Source: an uncultured Thermomicrobiales bacterium (GTDB taxonomy: Bacteria > Chloroflexota > Chloroflexia > Thermomicrobiales > CADCWN01). Taken from it: a stretch of DNA of 41,897 bases. Below, in pieces: positions 15,876 to 23,186 of this stretch. The translations under genes were made by a program, and so were the position numbers. The stretch covers positions 1 to 41,897 of the forward strand of contig CADCWN010000179.1 in NCBI GenBank assembly GCA_902806415.1, read 5' to 3'. Within the stretch, counting starts at the first letter, position 1; each line of letters starts with the position of its first letter. The notes under the pieces are model-generated. The model saw nothing but the letters and a program-made list of their open reading frames with translations, made no database searches and had not been told where the DNA came from.

Positions 15876-17534
15876 GTGCGACGCACATTAGTCTTGCTGG
15901 TGCTACTGGCCCCCGGCCTGCTGGGGCTCGCCGCACCCGCACCGGGTGCCGTGGCGACGACCGCGGCGAGCGCGCCGGGGCTGGAGCGTTGTTTCGCGGA
16001 GACGGGGAAGTGCATCCGGGGGCTGTTCTACGCCTACTGGTTGGAAAATGGCGCGCTGGAACGGCAGGGCTACCCGCTCACCGACGAGTTCGATGAGACG
16101 GACCCGGCGAGCGGGCAGACGCACCGCGCCCAGTATTTCGAGCGGGCGCGCTTCGAGTACCACCAGGAGTTGGTGAATACGCCCTATGTGGTGCTGCTCG
16201 GCGCGCTCGGGCGGCAGGAGTTCGCGGCGCACTACCCGCAAGGTCGCCCGCCCACGAATACGACCGGCGAAGCCTGCTTCGCCCAGACGGGGCGCTGCAT
16301 CGCGGGAGCCTTTCGCGACTACTGGGAGCGGACGGGCGGGCTGGAGCAGCACGGCTACCCGCTCAGCGACGAGTTCACCGAGCGCAGCCGCAGCGACGAC
16401 AAAGACTACACGGTGCAATACTTCGAGCGGGCGCGCTTCGAGTACCACCCGGAGTTCGCCGGGACGCCCGCCGCCGTCCTCCTGGGGTTGATCGGCGCGC
16501 AGCAGTTCGCCGCGCGCTACCCGCACGGGCAGCCGACAGCGCAGACCGGGCCAGCGATCAATGTCTGGGCGGCGACGACTGGGGCGATCAGCCCGGCGCT
16601 GGCCGACATCCCGCCGCGCGTCTACGTGCCGGACGAGTTGCGCGGCGACATCGCCGTGATCGACCCCCAAACCTTCCAGATCGTCGATCGCTACCCGTCC
16701 GGCAAGACGGCGCACCACGTCGGCCCCGGCCCCGACTTCTCGAAGCTGTACGTGAACAACATGGGCTCGAACACGCTGCTGGAGATCGACGCGCGCAGCG
16801 GCAAGCCGACCCGCACGATCGCCGCCGCCGTGCCGTACAACCTCTACTTCACGACCGACGGCAGCAAGGCGATCGTCGCGGCCGAGCCGAACAACCGCCT
16901 GGATTTCTACGACCCCGTCAGTTGGCAATTAATCAAGAGCCTGCCGATGGGCTGCTCCGGCGTCGATCACCTCGACATGTCGGCCGACGGGCGCTACCTG
17001 CTGGTGAGTTGCGAGTTCGACGGGCAGGTGATCAAGGTCGATACGGTGCGGATGGCGGTCGTCGGGCGCGTGGCCCTCGGCGGGCTGCCGGTGGACGTGA
17101 AGCTGTCGCCCGACGGGTCGGTCTTCTACATCGCCAATCAGGGGCGGCACGGCGTCTCGATCGTGGACCCGATCGCGATGCGCGAGATCGGCTTCTTACC
17201 GACCGGCCAGGGGGCGCACGGCATGGCGATCAGCCGCGACACCAGGAGCCTCTACGTCACCAACCGTCTCGCCGGGACGATCTCGGTGATCGATTTCGCG
17301 ACCGGCACGATCGGCGCGACCTGGTATATCGGCGGCAGCCCGGATATGGTGCAAGTCTCCCCGGACGGCACGCAACTCTGGACCTCGGGCCGCTTCAACG
17401 GCGCGGTCTACGTCGTGGACACCGGGAGCGGCCAACTCATCCAGGCGATCCGCACCGGCACCGCGCCGCACGGCTTGGCCTACTTCCCCCAGCCGGGGCG
17501 GATCAGCATCGGGCATAACGGAGTCTACCGGTAG
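15876..17534 (+). CDS. Secreted protein with two F-x-x-Y-W modules and a YVTN beta-propeller
   Basis: A 552-residue exported protein. The signal peptide is RRTLVLLVLLAPGLLGLAAP. Residues about 35-120 and 130-210 are two copies of one module, each reading CF..TG.C..G.F..YW...G.LE..GYPL.DEF, then QYFERARFEYH.E and V.LLG..G.Q.FA..YP. I know this kind of module from Chloroflexota surface proteins but cannot assign a function. Residues about 240-545 are YVTN/YncE-type propeller blades (YVNNMGSNTLLEID, YIANQGRHGVSIVD, YVTNRLAGTISVID), usually protein- or ligand-binding. GTG at 15876 is preferred over ATG at 15864 because GGAGG is five bases upstream and the chain then starts at the signal peptide. 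The stop TAG touches a heptamer array. Confidence 0.85.
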   Translation: MRRTLVLLVLLAPGLLGLAAPAPGAVATTAASAPGLERCFAETGKCIRGLFYAYWLENGALERQGYPLTDEFDETDPASGQTHRAQYFERARFEYHQELVNTPYVVLLGALGRQEFAAHYPQGRPPTNTTGEACFAQTGRCIAGAFRDYWERTGGLEQHGYPLSDEFTERSRSDDKDYTVQYFERARFEYHPEFAGTPAAVLLGLIGAQQFAARYPHGQPTAQTGPAINVWAATTGAISPALADIPPRVYVPDELRGDIAVIDPQTFQIVDRYPSGKTAHHVGPGPDFSKLYVNNMGSNTLLEIDARSGKPTRTIAAAVPYNLYFTTDGSKAIVAAEPNNRLDFYDPVSWQLIKSLPMGCSGVDHLDMSADGRYLLVSCEFDGQVIKVDTVRMAVVGRVALGGLPVDVKLSPDGSVFYIANQGRHGVSIVDPIAMREIGFLPTGQGAHGMAISRDTRSLYVTNRLAGTISVIDFATGTIGATWYIGGSPDMVQVSPDGTQLWTSGRFNGAVYVVDTGSGQLIQAIRTGTAPHGLAYFPQPGRISIGHNGVYR

Positions 17535-17572
17535 AGGGTCGCAGATCGAAGGTCGAAAGTCGCAGAGCGACA
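17535..17572 (+). repeat. Degenerate AGGTCGA heptamer array at a stop codon
   Basis: Directly after TAG comes a run of AGGGTCGCAG, ATCGAAGGTCGAAAGTCGCAG-like units. AGGTCGA is also the unit at 26056-26161 and inside the maltokinase gene near 29875. No inverted partner is seen before the next gene. Confidence 0.6.
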
Positions 17573-17680
17573 GTGGCGACCGGGGGAAGCTGTCCGGGCC
17601 CGATGCGGCACGGCGGCGCCGGTCTCGTCGCGCCGCAACGCCCCGTGTGCAACGCCAACAGACCAATAACGTGCCGCTGC

Positions 17681-17686
17681 TATACT
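17681..17686 (+). promoter_or_regulatory. -10 element TATACT for the Uma2 gene
   Basis: TATACT 48 bases before the Uma2 start. The -35 is weak. The same hexamer appears upstream of ybaB and of the short Uma2-tail ORF near 37178. Confidence 0.45.
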
Positions 17687-17733
17687 TGCCTCGGCATCTA
17701 CCGGCATCCATATCCTCGCGTGGAGGGGGCGTT

Positions 17734-18282
17734 ATGACCACCGCGACAAAGCTGGTGACAGCGGAAGAGTTCTGGCTTTTGCCAGACAACGGGGGACGTC
17801 GAAGCCTCGTTCGCGGGGAACTAGAGGAGACAATGCCGCCCGGATTGCGTCACGCCTTCACCGCCGCAATCTTCTGCCAGCGTCTTGCTCGTTGGGCCGA
17901 GGAGGGGAAGGCGGGGATGGTCGGTGTGGAGGGGGGCTTTATCCTCGCGCGCGATCCCGACATCGTGCGTGCGCCCGACGTGTTCTTCGTGCGGCGTGAT
18001 CGCGTGGAAGGGGGAGATATTACCGAGAAGTTTGGTGCCTTCGCGCCCGACCTCGCCATCGAAGTCGTCTCGCCATCCGAGACAGCGCAAGAAGTGCGCG
18101 AGAAGGTGAGCGACTTCCTCACTGCCGGGACCGCGCTCGTCTGGGTTGCCTACCCAAAGAGTCGGGAGGTGGTCGCCCACACCCCCGACGGCCTCGCGCG
18201 CACCCACCGCTCCGACGACATCCTCACCACGCCCGACGTCCTCCCCGGCTTCTCCTGCCCGGTCGCCGCGCTCTTCCCGTGA
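17734..18282 (+). CDS. Uma2 family (DUF820) putative endonuclease
   Basis: A 182-residue protein with a PD-(D/E)XK-like core: RRSLVRGELEETMPPGLRHA (about 24-43), the acidic residue in IVRAPDVFFVRRD (about 83-95) and DLAIEVVSPSE (about 107-117, E-x-V as the second half of the active site), then WVAYPKSREVVAHTPDG and the usual ending DVLPGFSCPVAALFP. Uma2 proteins are numerous in Cyanobacteria and Chloroflexota; nuclease activity is predicted from fold, and their role is not settled. Start ATG at 17734 has GGAGGGGG upstream. A separate short ORF at 37051-37170 resembles the last 40 residues of this family. Confidence 0.9.
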   Translation: MTTATKLVTAEEFWLLPDNGGRRSLVRGELEETMPPGLRHAFTAAIFCQRLARWAEEGKAGMVGVEGGFILARDPDIVRAPDVFFVRRDRVEGGDITEKFGAFAPDLAIEVVSPSETAQEVREKVSDFLTAGTALVWVAYPKSREVVAHTPDGLARTHRSDDILTTPDVLPGFSCPVAALFP

Positions 18283-18325
18283 GGGACGGCGTTCGCTCAC
18301 CACAGCATAGCTGGTACGACGAAAA

Positions 18326-18354
18326 CAGCGCTGGCCCTATTCGGGCCAGCGCTG
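18326..18354 (-). terminator. 12-bp stem-loop followed by TTTT on the minus strand
   Basis: CAGCGCTGGCCC (18326-18337) and its perfect complement (18343-18354) enclose a five-base loop. Read on the minus strand the stem is followed by TTTTCG, compatible with an intrinsic terminator for the XRE gene; read on the plus strand it could also stall transcription from the Uma2 gene that ends 43 bases before. Confidence 0.55.
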
Positions 18355-18416
18355 TCCGGCATATGCAGCGACGCCGCGCGATATGTTTCGCCCTTGCTCG
18401 TCGGGTCCGACCCAGC

Positions 18417-18473
18417 CCCACCCTCCCTTTCAGGGGAGGGTCGCCGCGCAGCGGCGGGGAGGGGTCATCCCAT
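18417..18473. repeat. CCCTCCC-family palindromic repeat
   Basis: Nearly identical to 11097-11155 in the same orientation and inverse to 20313-20372. Two nested palindromes: CCCTCCCTTTCAGGGGAGGG and CGCCGCGCAGCGGCG. Confidence 0.7.
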
Positions 18474-18508
18474 CCCCGCCACCCGACAACCGTGTGCGCG
18501 AGGAACCC

Positions 18509-18619
18509 TTACGTGATGTGCGCCCCGCGCGTGTTGACGTAGACCGCGTAGATCGACTGGCTCGCGGTGATCATCAGGCGGTTCCGCTTGGGAGCGCCGA
18601 AGGCGAGATTAGAGGCGGT
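18509..18619 (-). pseudogene. C-terminal remnant of an SMP-30/gluconolactonase family gene
   Basis: Minus-strand translation from 18619 gives TASNLAFGAPKRNRLMITAS followed by QSIYAVYVNTRGAHIT and a stop at 18509-18511. This is the last propeller blade and tail typical of SMP-30/gluconolactonase proteins (N-x-x-FG-x-P-x-R..L.ITAS-x-S-x-Y). Nothing upstream continues the homology: the sequence switches at about 18619 into the XRE gene, which crosses the remnant in another frame. The rest of the gene is missing, so this is a truncation left by an insertion, deletion or replacement. Confidence 0.7.
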
Positions 18620-18984
18620 GTCCCTACCGCCCGCTTTGTGCACTTCCGGCGCGGGGCGGGCTTCAGGGAGAGTTCCAGCTCGAGCGCGTCGAATACCGTC
18701 AGCATCGTCTTCAAGGTTGGGTTGCTCCCTTCATAGGTCAGCAACCTCCTGACAGAGGCGGGGTTCACCCCCATGCGATGTGCCAGGTGCGCCTTGGAAA
18801 GGCCAGCCTTTTCCCGCTCGGCCTCCACCTTCTGGAGAATCTCGCGGAAGGTGATGGTTGAGTGGGATGTCCGCTTGTACTCCTCGCGAACCTCGGGATC
18901 ATCGAGCAACCGTGCACGGAGCTCCTCCCACTCGCCGGTGTTCTCGATAGTCTCGGTCTTATCGGCCTCGGCATTCATGTTCAC
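18574..18984 (-). CDS. XRE-family HTH protein, HigA-like antitoxin
   Basis: A 136-residue protein. Residues about 15-45 form an acidic helical region (EWEELRARLLDDPEVREEY); residues about 47-105 are a Cro/C1-type HTH (FREILQKVEAEREKAGLSKA, then HLAHRMGVNPASVRRLLTYE and NPTLKTMLTVFDALELELSL). This resembles antitoxins of HigBA-like pairs, but no toxin gene is adjacent. The last 25 or so residues come from the gluconolactonase remnant read out of frame, so the native C-terminus was probably shorter. Start GTG at 18984 has GGGGAG upstream. A palindrome GCTGA-CGT-TCAGC (19030-19042) in its promoter region could be an operator. Confidence 0.82.
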   Translation of the reverse strand: MNMNAEADKTETIENTGEWEELRARLLDDPEVREEYKRTSHSTITFREILQKVEAEREKAGLSKAHLAHRMGVNPASVRRLLTYEGSNPTLKTMLTVFDALELELSLKPAPRRKCTKRAVGTPPLISPSALPSGTA

Positions 18985-19029
18985 GATATCTCCCCGCTGT
19001 CAGAATCAGTCCCGTGTAGCGCTTGAAAT

Positions 19030-19042
19030 GCTGACGTTCAGC
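19030..19042. promoter_or_regulatory. Possible operator palindrome GCTGACGTTCAGC
   Basis: A 5-bp half-site palindrome with a 3-base centre, 46 bases before the XRE start and next to A/T-rich promoter-like sequence. XRE antitoxins often bind such palindromes to repress themselves; here this is only positional inference. Confidence 0.3.
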
Positions 19043-19135
19043 GTAACATTACCGTATAACAGTCGGCGCGAACTTGATCGACCTATGAAAATATCAGCCC
19101 GCGCAAGCGGGTGTATGCTGTGCGGCGCCGCAAGG

Positions 19136-19192
19136 TTCGTGGCCGCAGGCCCGCGAGGCGCGGCCTTGTCCTGTGCGCAGTCACAGGGTTCA
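19136..19192 (-). repeat. ACTGCG-loop hairpin element, copy 1
   Basis: Reverse complement is identical over 57 bases to 34096-34152. Contains the hairpin CCTGTG-ACTGCG-CACAGG followed by a second GC-rich hairpin and the end GCGGCCACGAA. It lies between the XRE gene and the AlkZ-like gene. Confidence 0.8.
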
Positions 19193-19217
19193 GTTGCCAG
19201 CTACTTATGAGTAAACG

Positions 19218-20300
19218 ATGCAACACGCCGACATCCTGCGCCAACGACTCTGGAATCAGCGGGTCGCCGGGTCGCCGTTTGACGCACCGGAGACGATGGT
19301 GCGGGCGTTGGTCGGCGTCCAGTCACAGGATTACCCCGGCGCGCGGTGGTCGGTCGGGCAGCGCACGCGCGATTGCACCGATGCCGACGTGGCACGGGCT
19401 TATGACGACGGCAAGATCTTGCGGACGCATCTGCTGCGCCCGACCTGGCACTTCGTGGCCCCGGACGATATTCGCTGGATTCTCGAGCTCACCGCGCCGC
19501 GCGTCCACGCCCTGAATGCCCCCTACTATCGCAAGTTCGGGTTAGACGGGGCCGTGCTCGCTCGCGCCCAGGGTGTCATCGAGGGGGCGTTAGGGGGCGG
19601 CGAGGGGCGCACCCGCGCGGAACTGGCCGCGACCCTGGCGGGCGCGGGGATCGTCGTCGAGGGGTTGGGGCTGTCCTACACCATGATGCACGCGGAACTG
19701 GAGGGACTGATCTGTAGCGGCGCGAATCGTGGCAAGCAGCAGACCTACGCCCTGCTCGAAGCGCGCGCACCCGGGGCGCGGAGCCTGCCGCGCGAGGAGG
19801 CGCTCGCCGAACTGACGCGGCGATTCTTCGTTGGGCATGGCCCGGCCACCCTGAAGGACTACGTCTGGTGGGCAGGGTTGTCGGTCGCCGAGGCGAAGCG
19901 GGGGGTCGAATCGGTGCGGGGGGCGCTGGCGCGCGAGATCGTCGGGGGCGTGACCTACTGGTTCAGTCCCGCGATGCAGCCTGCGCCGCCGACAGACGTC
20001 ATGATCGCCCACTTGCTACCGGAATATGACGAGGCGATGCTCGCCTACAAAGACCTCGGCTTCCCCGACCTGCCCTGGACGAAGGAGCGCGCGGCCTGGC
20101 ACGACGGCTACTACCGCCCGATCATCATCGGCGACGCGCGGGCCGGCACCTGGCGACGCACGGTCGGCAAGGGCGCGATGACGCTGGAAGTGAACCTCTT
20201 CGTCACGCTTGATACAGCGCAGTTGCGGGCGCTTGAAGCGGTCGTCGCGCGCTACAGCATCTTCATGGGCTTGCCCGTCGCGTTAGTCATGGGTGGCTGA
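19218..20300 (+). CDS. Winged-helix DNA-binding protein, AlkZ/YcaQ-like (HTH_42)
   Basis: A 360-residue protein of the HTH_42 superfamily, with tandem winged-helix domains. Near the N-terminus the motif VGVQSQDYPGARWSVGQR (residues 32-49) places two Gln (35 and 37) in the position of the Q-phi-D/Q catalytic motif of AlkZ-type DNA glycosylases, which unhook interstrand crosslinks or remove alkylated bases. Further markers are LRTHLLRPTWHFVAPDDIRW, HAELEGLICSG and the C-terminal VGKGAMTLEVNLF. Many family members are annotated only as winged-helix proteins, so glycosylase activity is an inference. Start ATG at 19218 has no strong ribosome site. It lies 25 bases after a hairpin element. Confidence 0.85.
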   Translation: MQHADILRQRLWNQRVAGSPFDAPETMVRALVGVQSQDYPGARWSVGQRTRDCTDADVARAYDDGKILRTHLLRPTWHFVAPDDIRWILELTAPRVHALNAPYYRKFGLDGAVLARAQGVIEGALGGGEGRTRAELAATLAGAGIVVEGLGLSYTMMHAELEGLICSGANRGKQQTYALLEARAPGARSLPREEALAELTRRFFVGHGPATLKDYVWWAGLSVAEAKRGVESVRGALAREIVGGVTYWFSPAMQPAPPTDVMIAHLLPEYDEAMLAYKDLGFPDLPWTKERAAWHDGYYRPIIIGDARAGTWRRTVGKGAMTLEVNLFVTLDTAQLRALEAVVARYSIFMGLPVALVMGG

Positions 20301-20312
20301 GCGATTTGGGCA

Positions 20313-20372
20313 TGGGATGACCCCTCCCCACCGCCGTCGCGGCGACCCTCCCCTGAAAGGGAGGTTGGGGTG
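20313..20372. repeat. CCCTCCC-family palindromic repeat
   Basis: Inverse orientation to the copies at 11097 and 18417, same as 2641. It sits in the convergent gap between the AlkZ-like gene and malQ, where it could form a stem at both mRNA 3' ends. Confidence 0.7.
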
Positions 20373-20411
20373 AGCTTGCTGCAGGACATAGGTGCTCGTG
20401 AAACCGCCCAA

Positions 20412-21908
20412 TCAGCCGCCCGGCTGCAGATTTGGCCCGCGCGAGTAGAGTTCCGTGAGGGCCTTGAGTCGTCCCTGGAGCACCGTGGTCAGCAGCGCCG
20501 GGTCGTAGCGCCAGGCCCAGTTGCCGCCGCCCGTGCCTGGGGTATTCATCCGCGCCTCGGAGCCGAGTTCCAATAGATCTTGCAGCGGCATGATCGCGGT
20601 TTGCGCGACGGAACCGAGGGCGAGGCGGATCAGTTGCCAGGCGATCGTCTCGCCGGTCGGGCGCTGGCCCAGGTAGCGCGCCAGGAAGTCGCGCTCGTCC
20701 GCGCTGGCGGTCGCCCACCAGCCGCGCGTCGTGTCGTTGTCGTGCGTGCCGGTGTAGACGACGCAGTTCGGCTCGTAGTGGTGCGGCAAATAAGGGTTGC
20801 CCGGGTCGGAGGGGGCGAACTGGAGGACCTTCATGCCGGGCAAACCAAAGCGGTCGCGCAGGGCCAGCACGTCATCGGTGATCAGACCCAGGTCCTCGGC
20901 GATGATCGGCAGGTCGCCGAGTTGCGCGCGCACCGCGTCGAAGAACGTTGCGCCCGGTCCGGTGACCCAGCGGCCATTGATCGCGGTCTGCTCATCGGCG
21001 GGGATCTCCCAGTAGGCCGCGAACCCCCGGAAATGGTCGATCCGCACCAGGTCGAAGAGGGCGAGCGACGTGCGGAGCCGCGCCACCCACCAGTCGTAGT
21101 CGTCGCGCGCCATCACGTCCCAGCGATAGAGCGGGTTGCCCCAGAGCTGCCCCGTCTCGCTGAAGTAGTCGGGCGGCACGCCGGCGACGCCGGTCGGTCG
21201 GGCCGCGCCATCGAGGAAGAAGAGCCCCTGATTGGCCCAGACATCGACGCTGTCGTAGGCGACGAAGATCGGCAGATCGCCGACGATCGCGACGCCGCGC
21301 GCGTTCGCCTCGCGTTTCAGCGCCCCCCAGTCCGCGAAGAACCGCGCCTGGCAGAAGCGGTAGAAGCCGATCTCGTCGGCCAACTCGACGCGCGCCCGGG
21401 CGAGCGCCGTCGGTTCCCGCGCGACCAGCGCTGGTTCCCAGGCACTCCAGACCGCTCCCTCGTGGCGATCTTTCAGCGCCATGAAGAGGGCGTAGTCATC
21501 CAGCCAGGGGGTGTCCCAGGCGCTCTCGGACCCCTCTCGACCGCGCTCCTTCGCGTGGTCGTAGGCCCGCCGCAGGATCGTCTGCTTGTGGGCGATGACC
21601 GGGCCGTAATCAATCGTGTCGGCGGGGAATGCGGGCAGATCGTCGAGGTCGGCGTCGGTCAGCAAGCCGTCGCGCAGCAGCCGGTCGGTGCTGATCAGCA
21701 GCGGGTTCCCGGCGAAGGCCGAGAACGACTGGTATGGCGAATCGCCGTAGCCCGTCGGCCCGAGCGGCAACACCTGCCAGCGCGTTTGCCCCGCCCCGAC
21801 TAGGAAGTCGAGGAATGCCCGCGCCTCGGCCCCCAACTCGCCGATGCCGTAGCGCCCCGGCAACGAGGTCGGGTGCAGCAGGATGCCACTGGCGCGAGTG
21901 TTGTCCAC
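20412..21908 (-). CDS. malQ: 4-alpha-glucanotransferase (amylomaltase)
   Basis: A 498-residue GH77 enzyme that transfers alpha-1,4-glucan segments between acceptors and releases glucose. The N-terminus shows SGILLHPTSLPGRYGIGELG. Catalytic residues by motif: nucleophile Asp291 in LVRIDHFRGFAAYW, acid/base Glu338 in PIIAEDLG, and Asp390/392 in VYTGTHDNDT. Length matches bacterial amylomaltases. Start is GTG at 21908 with GGGAGGACC upstream. It is last in the minus-strand glucan cluster and would recycle malto-oligosaccharides from GlgX and GlgE. Its first 17 codons and a few upstream bases are repeated 0.94 kb upstream at 22796-22847, across an unknown two-gene cassette. Confidence 0.96.
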   Translation of the reverse strand: MDNTRASGILLHPTSLPGRYGIGELGAEARAFLDFLVGAGQTRWQVLPLGPTGYGDSPYQSFSAFAGNPLLISTDRLLRDGLLTDADLDDLPAFPADTIDYGPVIAHKQTILRRAYDHAKERGREGSESAWDTPWLDDYALFMALKDRHEGAVWSAWEPALVAREPTALARARVELADEIGFYRFCQARFFADWGALKREANARGVAIVGDLPIFVAYDSVDVWANQGLFFLDGAARPTGVAGVPPDYFSETGQLWGNPLYRWDVMARDDYDWWVARLRTSLALFDLVRIDHFRGFAAYWEIPADEQTAINGRWVTGPGATFFDAVRAQLGDLPIIAEDLGLITDDVLALRDRFGLPGMKVLQFAPSDPGNPYLPHHYEPNCVVYTGTHDNDTTRGWWATASADERDFLARYLGQRPTGETIAWQLIRLALGSVAQTAIMPLQDLLELGSEARMNTPGTGGGNWAWRYDPALLTTVLQGRLKALTELYSRGPNLQPGG

Positions 21909-21924
21909 GTTCTTCTGGTCCTCC

Positions 21925-22263
21925 CTAGCGTTCAGGCGAGTCCATCGCCGTTGGCGTCAATGCGGTCTCTTCCTGCAACATTGCGCGCAAGGTGGGGCGC
22001 TGCGCGCGAACCAGCCGAGTGAGCTCGTCGTAGCGCGACGATTGTCCCGGGGTGAGCAGTCCCTCCCGCGCCCAGGTACCGAGTTCCCTCAACCAATGCT
22101 CCGTGATCCCGGCCCATTCGAGGTGGAAGACTTCCTGCTCAGTCCAGTCCATCTCGGCCCAGTGCTTGGCGTTCTCGGGCAAGCTGCTCCAATGGGACCA
22201 CTGATAATTCAGGCACCAGTCGATCTGTTCGCTCATCTTGCGGTCTACTGCCCGTTGAGCCAT
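21925..22263 (-). CDS. Unknown cassette gene B, copy 1
   Basis: A 112-residue acidic protein with many Trp (WSHWSSLPENAKHWAEMDWT). I do not recognise it. It is paralogous to the protein at 22896-23186: both share W..LPE...WD..EQ.VF..EW, then E..L.EL..WA..G.L...Q..RY.EL.RL and a final RP. It overlaps the end of cassette gene A copy 1 by 19 bases and has GGGAGG four bases before its ATG, so the two are coupled. Base composition is visibly more A/T-rich than malQ or glgB. The gap to malQ is 16 bases. The coupled order could suit an antitoxin or chaperone for gene A, but there is no direct evidence. Confidence 0.72.
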   Translation of the reverse strand: MAQRAVDRKMSEQIDWCLNYQWSHWSSLPENAKHWAEMDWTEQEVFHLEWAGITEHWLRELGTWAREGLLTPGQSSRYDELTRLVRAQRPTLRAMLQEETALTPTAMDSPER

Positions 22264-22769
22264 CGCGCCTCCCGTGGGATACCAGCCTGCCCAAGCGCAA
22301 AGATTTGATACCCGGAAACGATGATACCACGGTCAACTGAATAGATGACAAGCAGGAATGGTAGTGCGCCGAGGCCAAGTTGCGTCGGTGTTAGGACCGA
22401 GGCAGTGGGGACTATTACGCCAGCGATATATCCACCTCGTCGCACGTAAGCAAGGAGACGCGCTGATGGTAGCTGAATTGCTCGGCGCAGATCGGCCAGA
22501 TATTGCACTACCGTAGTGCCGTAAGTCCACTGACGTTCTGAAACGACGCGCTTCGCCAGATGAATATCGAGCGATGGTGCGCGACGGTCGAGGGTCTGTG
22601 TCAGGTAGGTCACACCTTGCAAATCTGTCGGCACGGCGATGGTGCGTGGCTCGAATGGCGCACTCACCATCCGTGCCACGATTGCCGCGATCTCTGACTC
22701 GGTCGCCAGTCGCTCGCGATCGATTAGTTCGCGAATGAGTTGGTCGGTCGGGTGCTGGCTAATCGTCAC
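22245..22769 (-). CDS. Unknown cassette gene A, copy 1
   Basis: A 174-residue protein that I do not recognise. An N-terminal helical region (TDQLIRELIDRERLATESEI) leads to a mixed region with DIHLAKRVV, QWTYGTTVVQYLADLRRAI, ARLLAYVRRGGYIAGVI and ALPFLLVIYSVDRGIIVSGY. All of these are shared with the broken second copy at 23183-23688, which supports a real coding history. The H..kR...W..GT layout and the final YS.DRG.IVSGY strand recall BECR-fold nuclease toxins, but this is only a visual resemblance. Start GTG at 22769 with a weak GAGG. It is flanked by 52-bp direct repeats of the malQ 5' end. Confidence 0.7.
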   Translation of the reverse strand: MTISQHPTDQLIRELIDRERLATESEIAAIVARMVSAPFEPRTIAVPTDLQGVTYLTQTLDRRAPSLDIHLAKRVVSERQWTYGTTVVQYLADLRRAIQLPSARLLAYVRRGGYIAGVIVPTASVLTPTQLGLGALPFLLVIYSVDRGIIVSGYQIFALGQAGIPREARWLNGQ

Positions 22770-22795
22770 GCCAGTTCGCCCTCACCCGATGCTCT

Positions 22796-22847
22796 GGCAA
22801 TGAGGTCGGGTGCAGCAGGATGCCGCTGGCGCGAGTGTCGTCCACGT
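22796..22847 (-). pseudogene. Duplicate of the malQ 5' end
   Basis: 49 of 52 bases match 21859-21910. Minus-strand translation reads MDDTRASGILLHPTSLP against MDNTRASGILLHPTSLP of malQ, then departs into unrelated sequence. It keeps the GTG start but lacks the strong ribosome site of malQ. It marks one edge of cassette copy 1; the other edge is the real malQ start. Confidence 0.85.
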
Positions 22848-22895
22848 ATCGGCCCCTTTGTGTGTCAGGTTGGAGAAGGCAGCTGTGCCGCCGTG

Positions 22896-23186
22896 CTAAC
22901 TGGCACGTAACCGCTCGATGAGCGGCCGATTTCGCGCGATCAGCCGCTCAAGATCGCGATGACGACTCCATTGCTCGTCGCTGAAGTCCCCTGTTTCGGC
23001 GTGGCGCGCGAGTTGCAGGAGTCGTTCTTCTGCCAGGGTCCATTCCTCAACAAAGACAATCTGCTCGATGAGATCCCAACTATCGATCGCTGCCTCGACT
23101 TCCGGCAGTCCGGCCCATTCTGCGAGTGGGTATTCGAGCAACTGATCGATCCGTTGCCGTGCTGTCTGTGCTACCTGAGCCATCAT
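22896..23186 (-). CDS. Unknown cassette gene B, copy 2
   Basis: A 96-residue protein, paralogous to the one at 21925-22263 but clearly diverged: WAGLPEVEAAIDSWDLIEQI followed by VFVEEWTLAEERLLQLARHA, then SDEQWSRHRDLERLIARNRP. Start ATG at 23186 follows CGGGAGAAGC. Its start overlaps the ancestral stop of the broken gene A copy 2 as ATGA, so the pair was coupled. The frame is open and uninterrupted although gene A is broken, which suggests that gene B is kept or was broken more recently. Function unknown. Confidence 0.68.
   Translation of the reverse strand: MMAQVAQTARQRIDQLLEYPLAEWAGLPEVEAAIDSWDLIEQIVFVEEWTLAEERLLQLARHAETGDFSDEQWSRHRDLERLIARNRPLIERLRAS

Noticed and set aside
19136..19192. 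tRNA or rho-independent terminator
   Set aside because: No cloverleaf or T-loop consensus, and no U-tract follows the stems; dispersed identical copies indicate a repeat.
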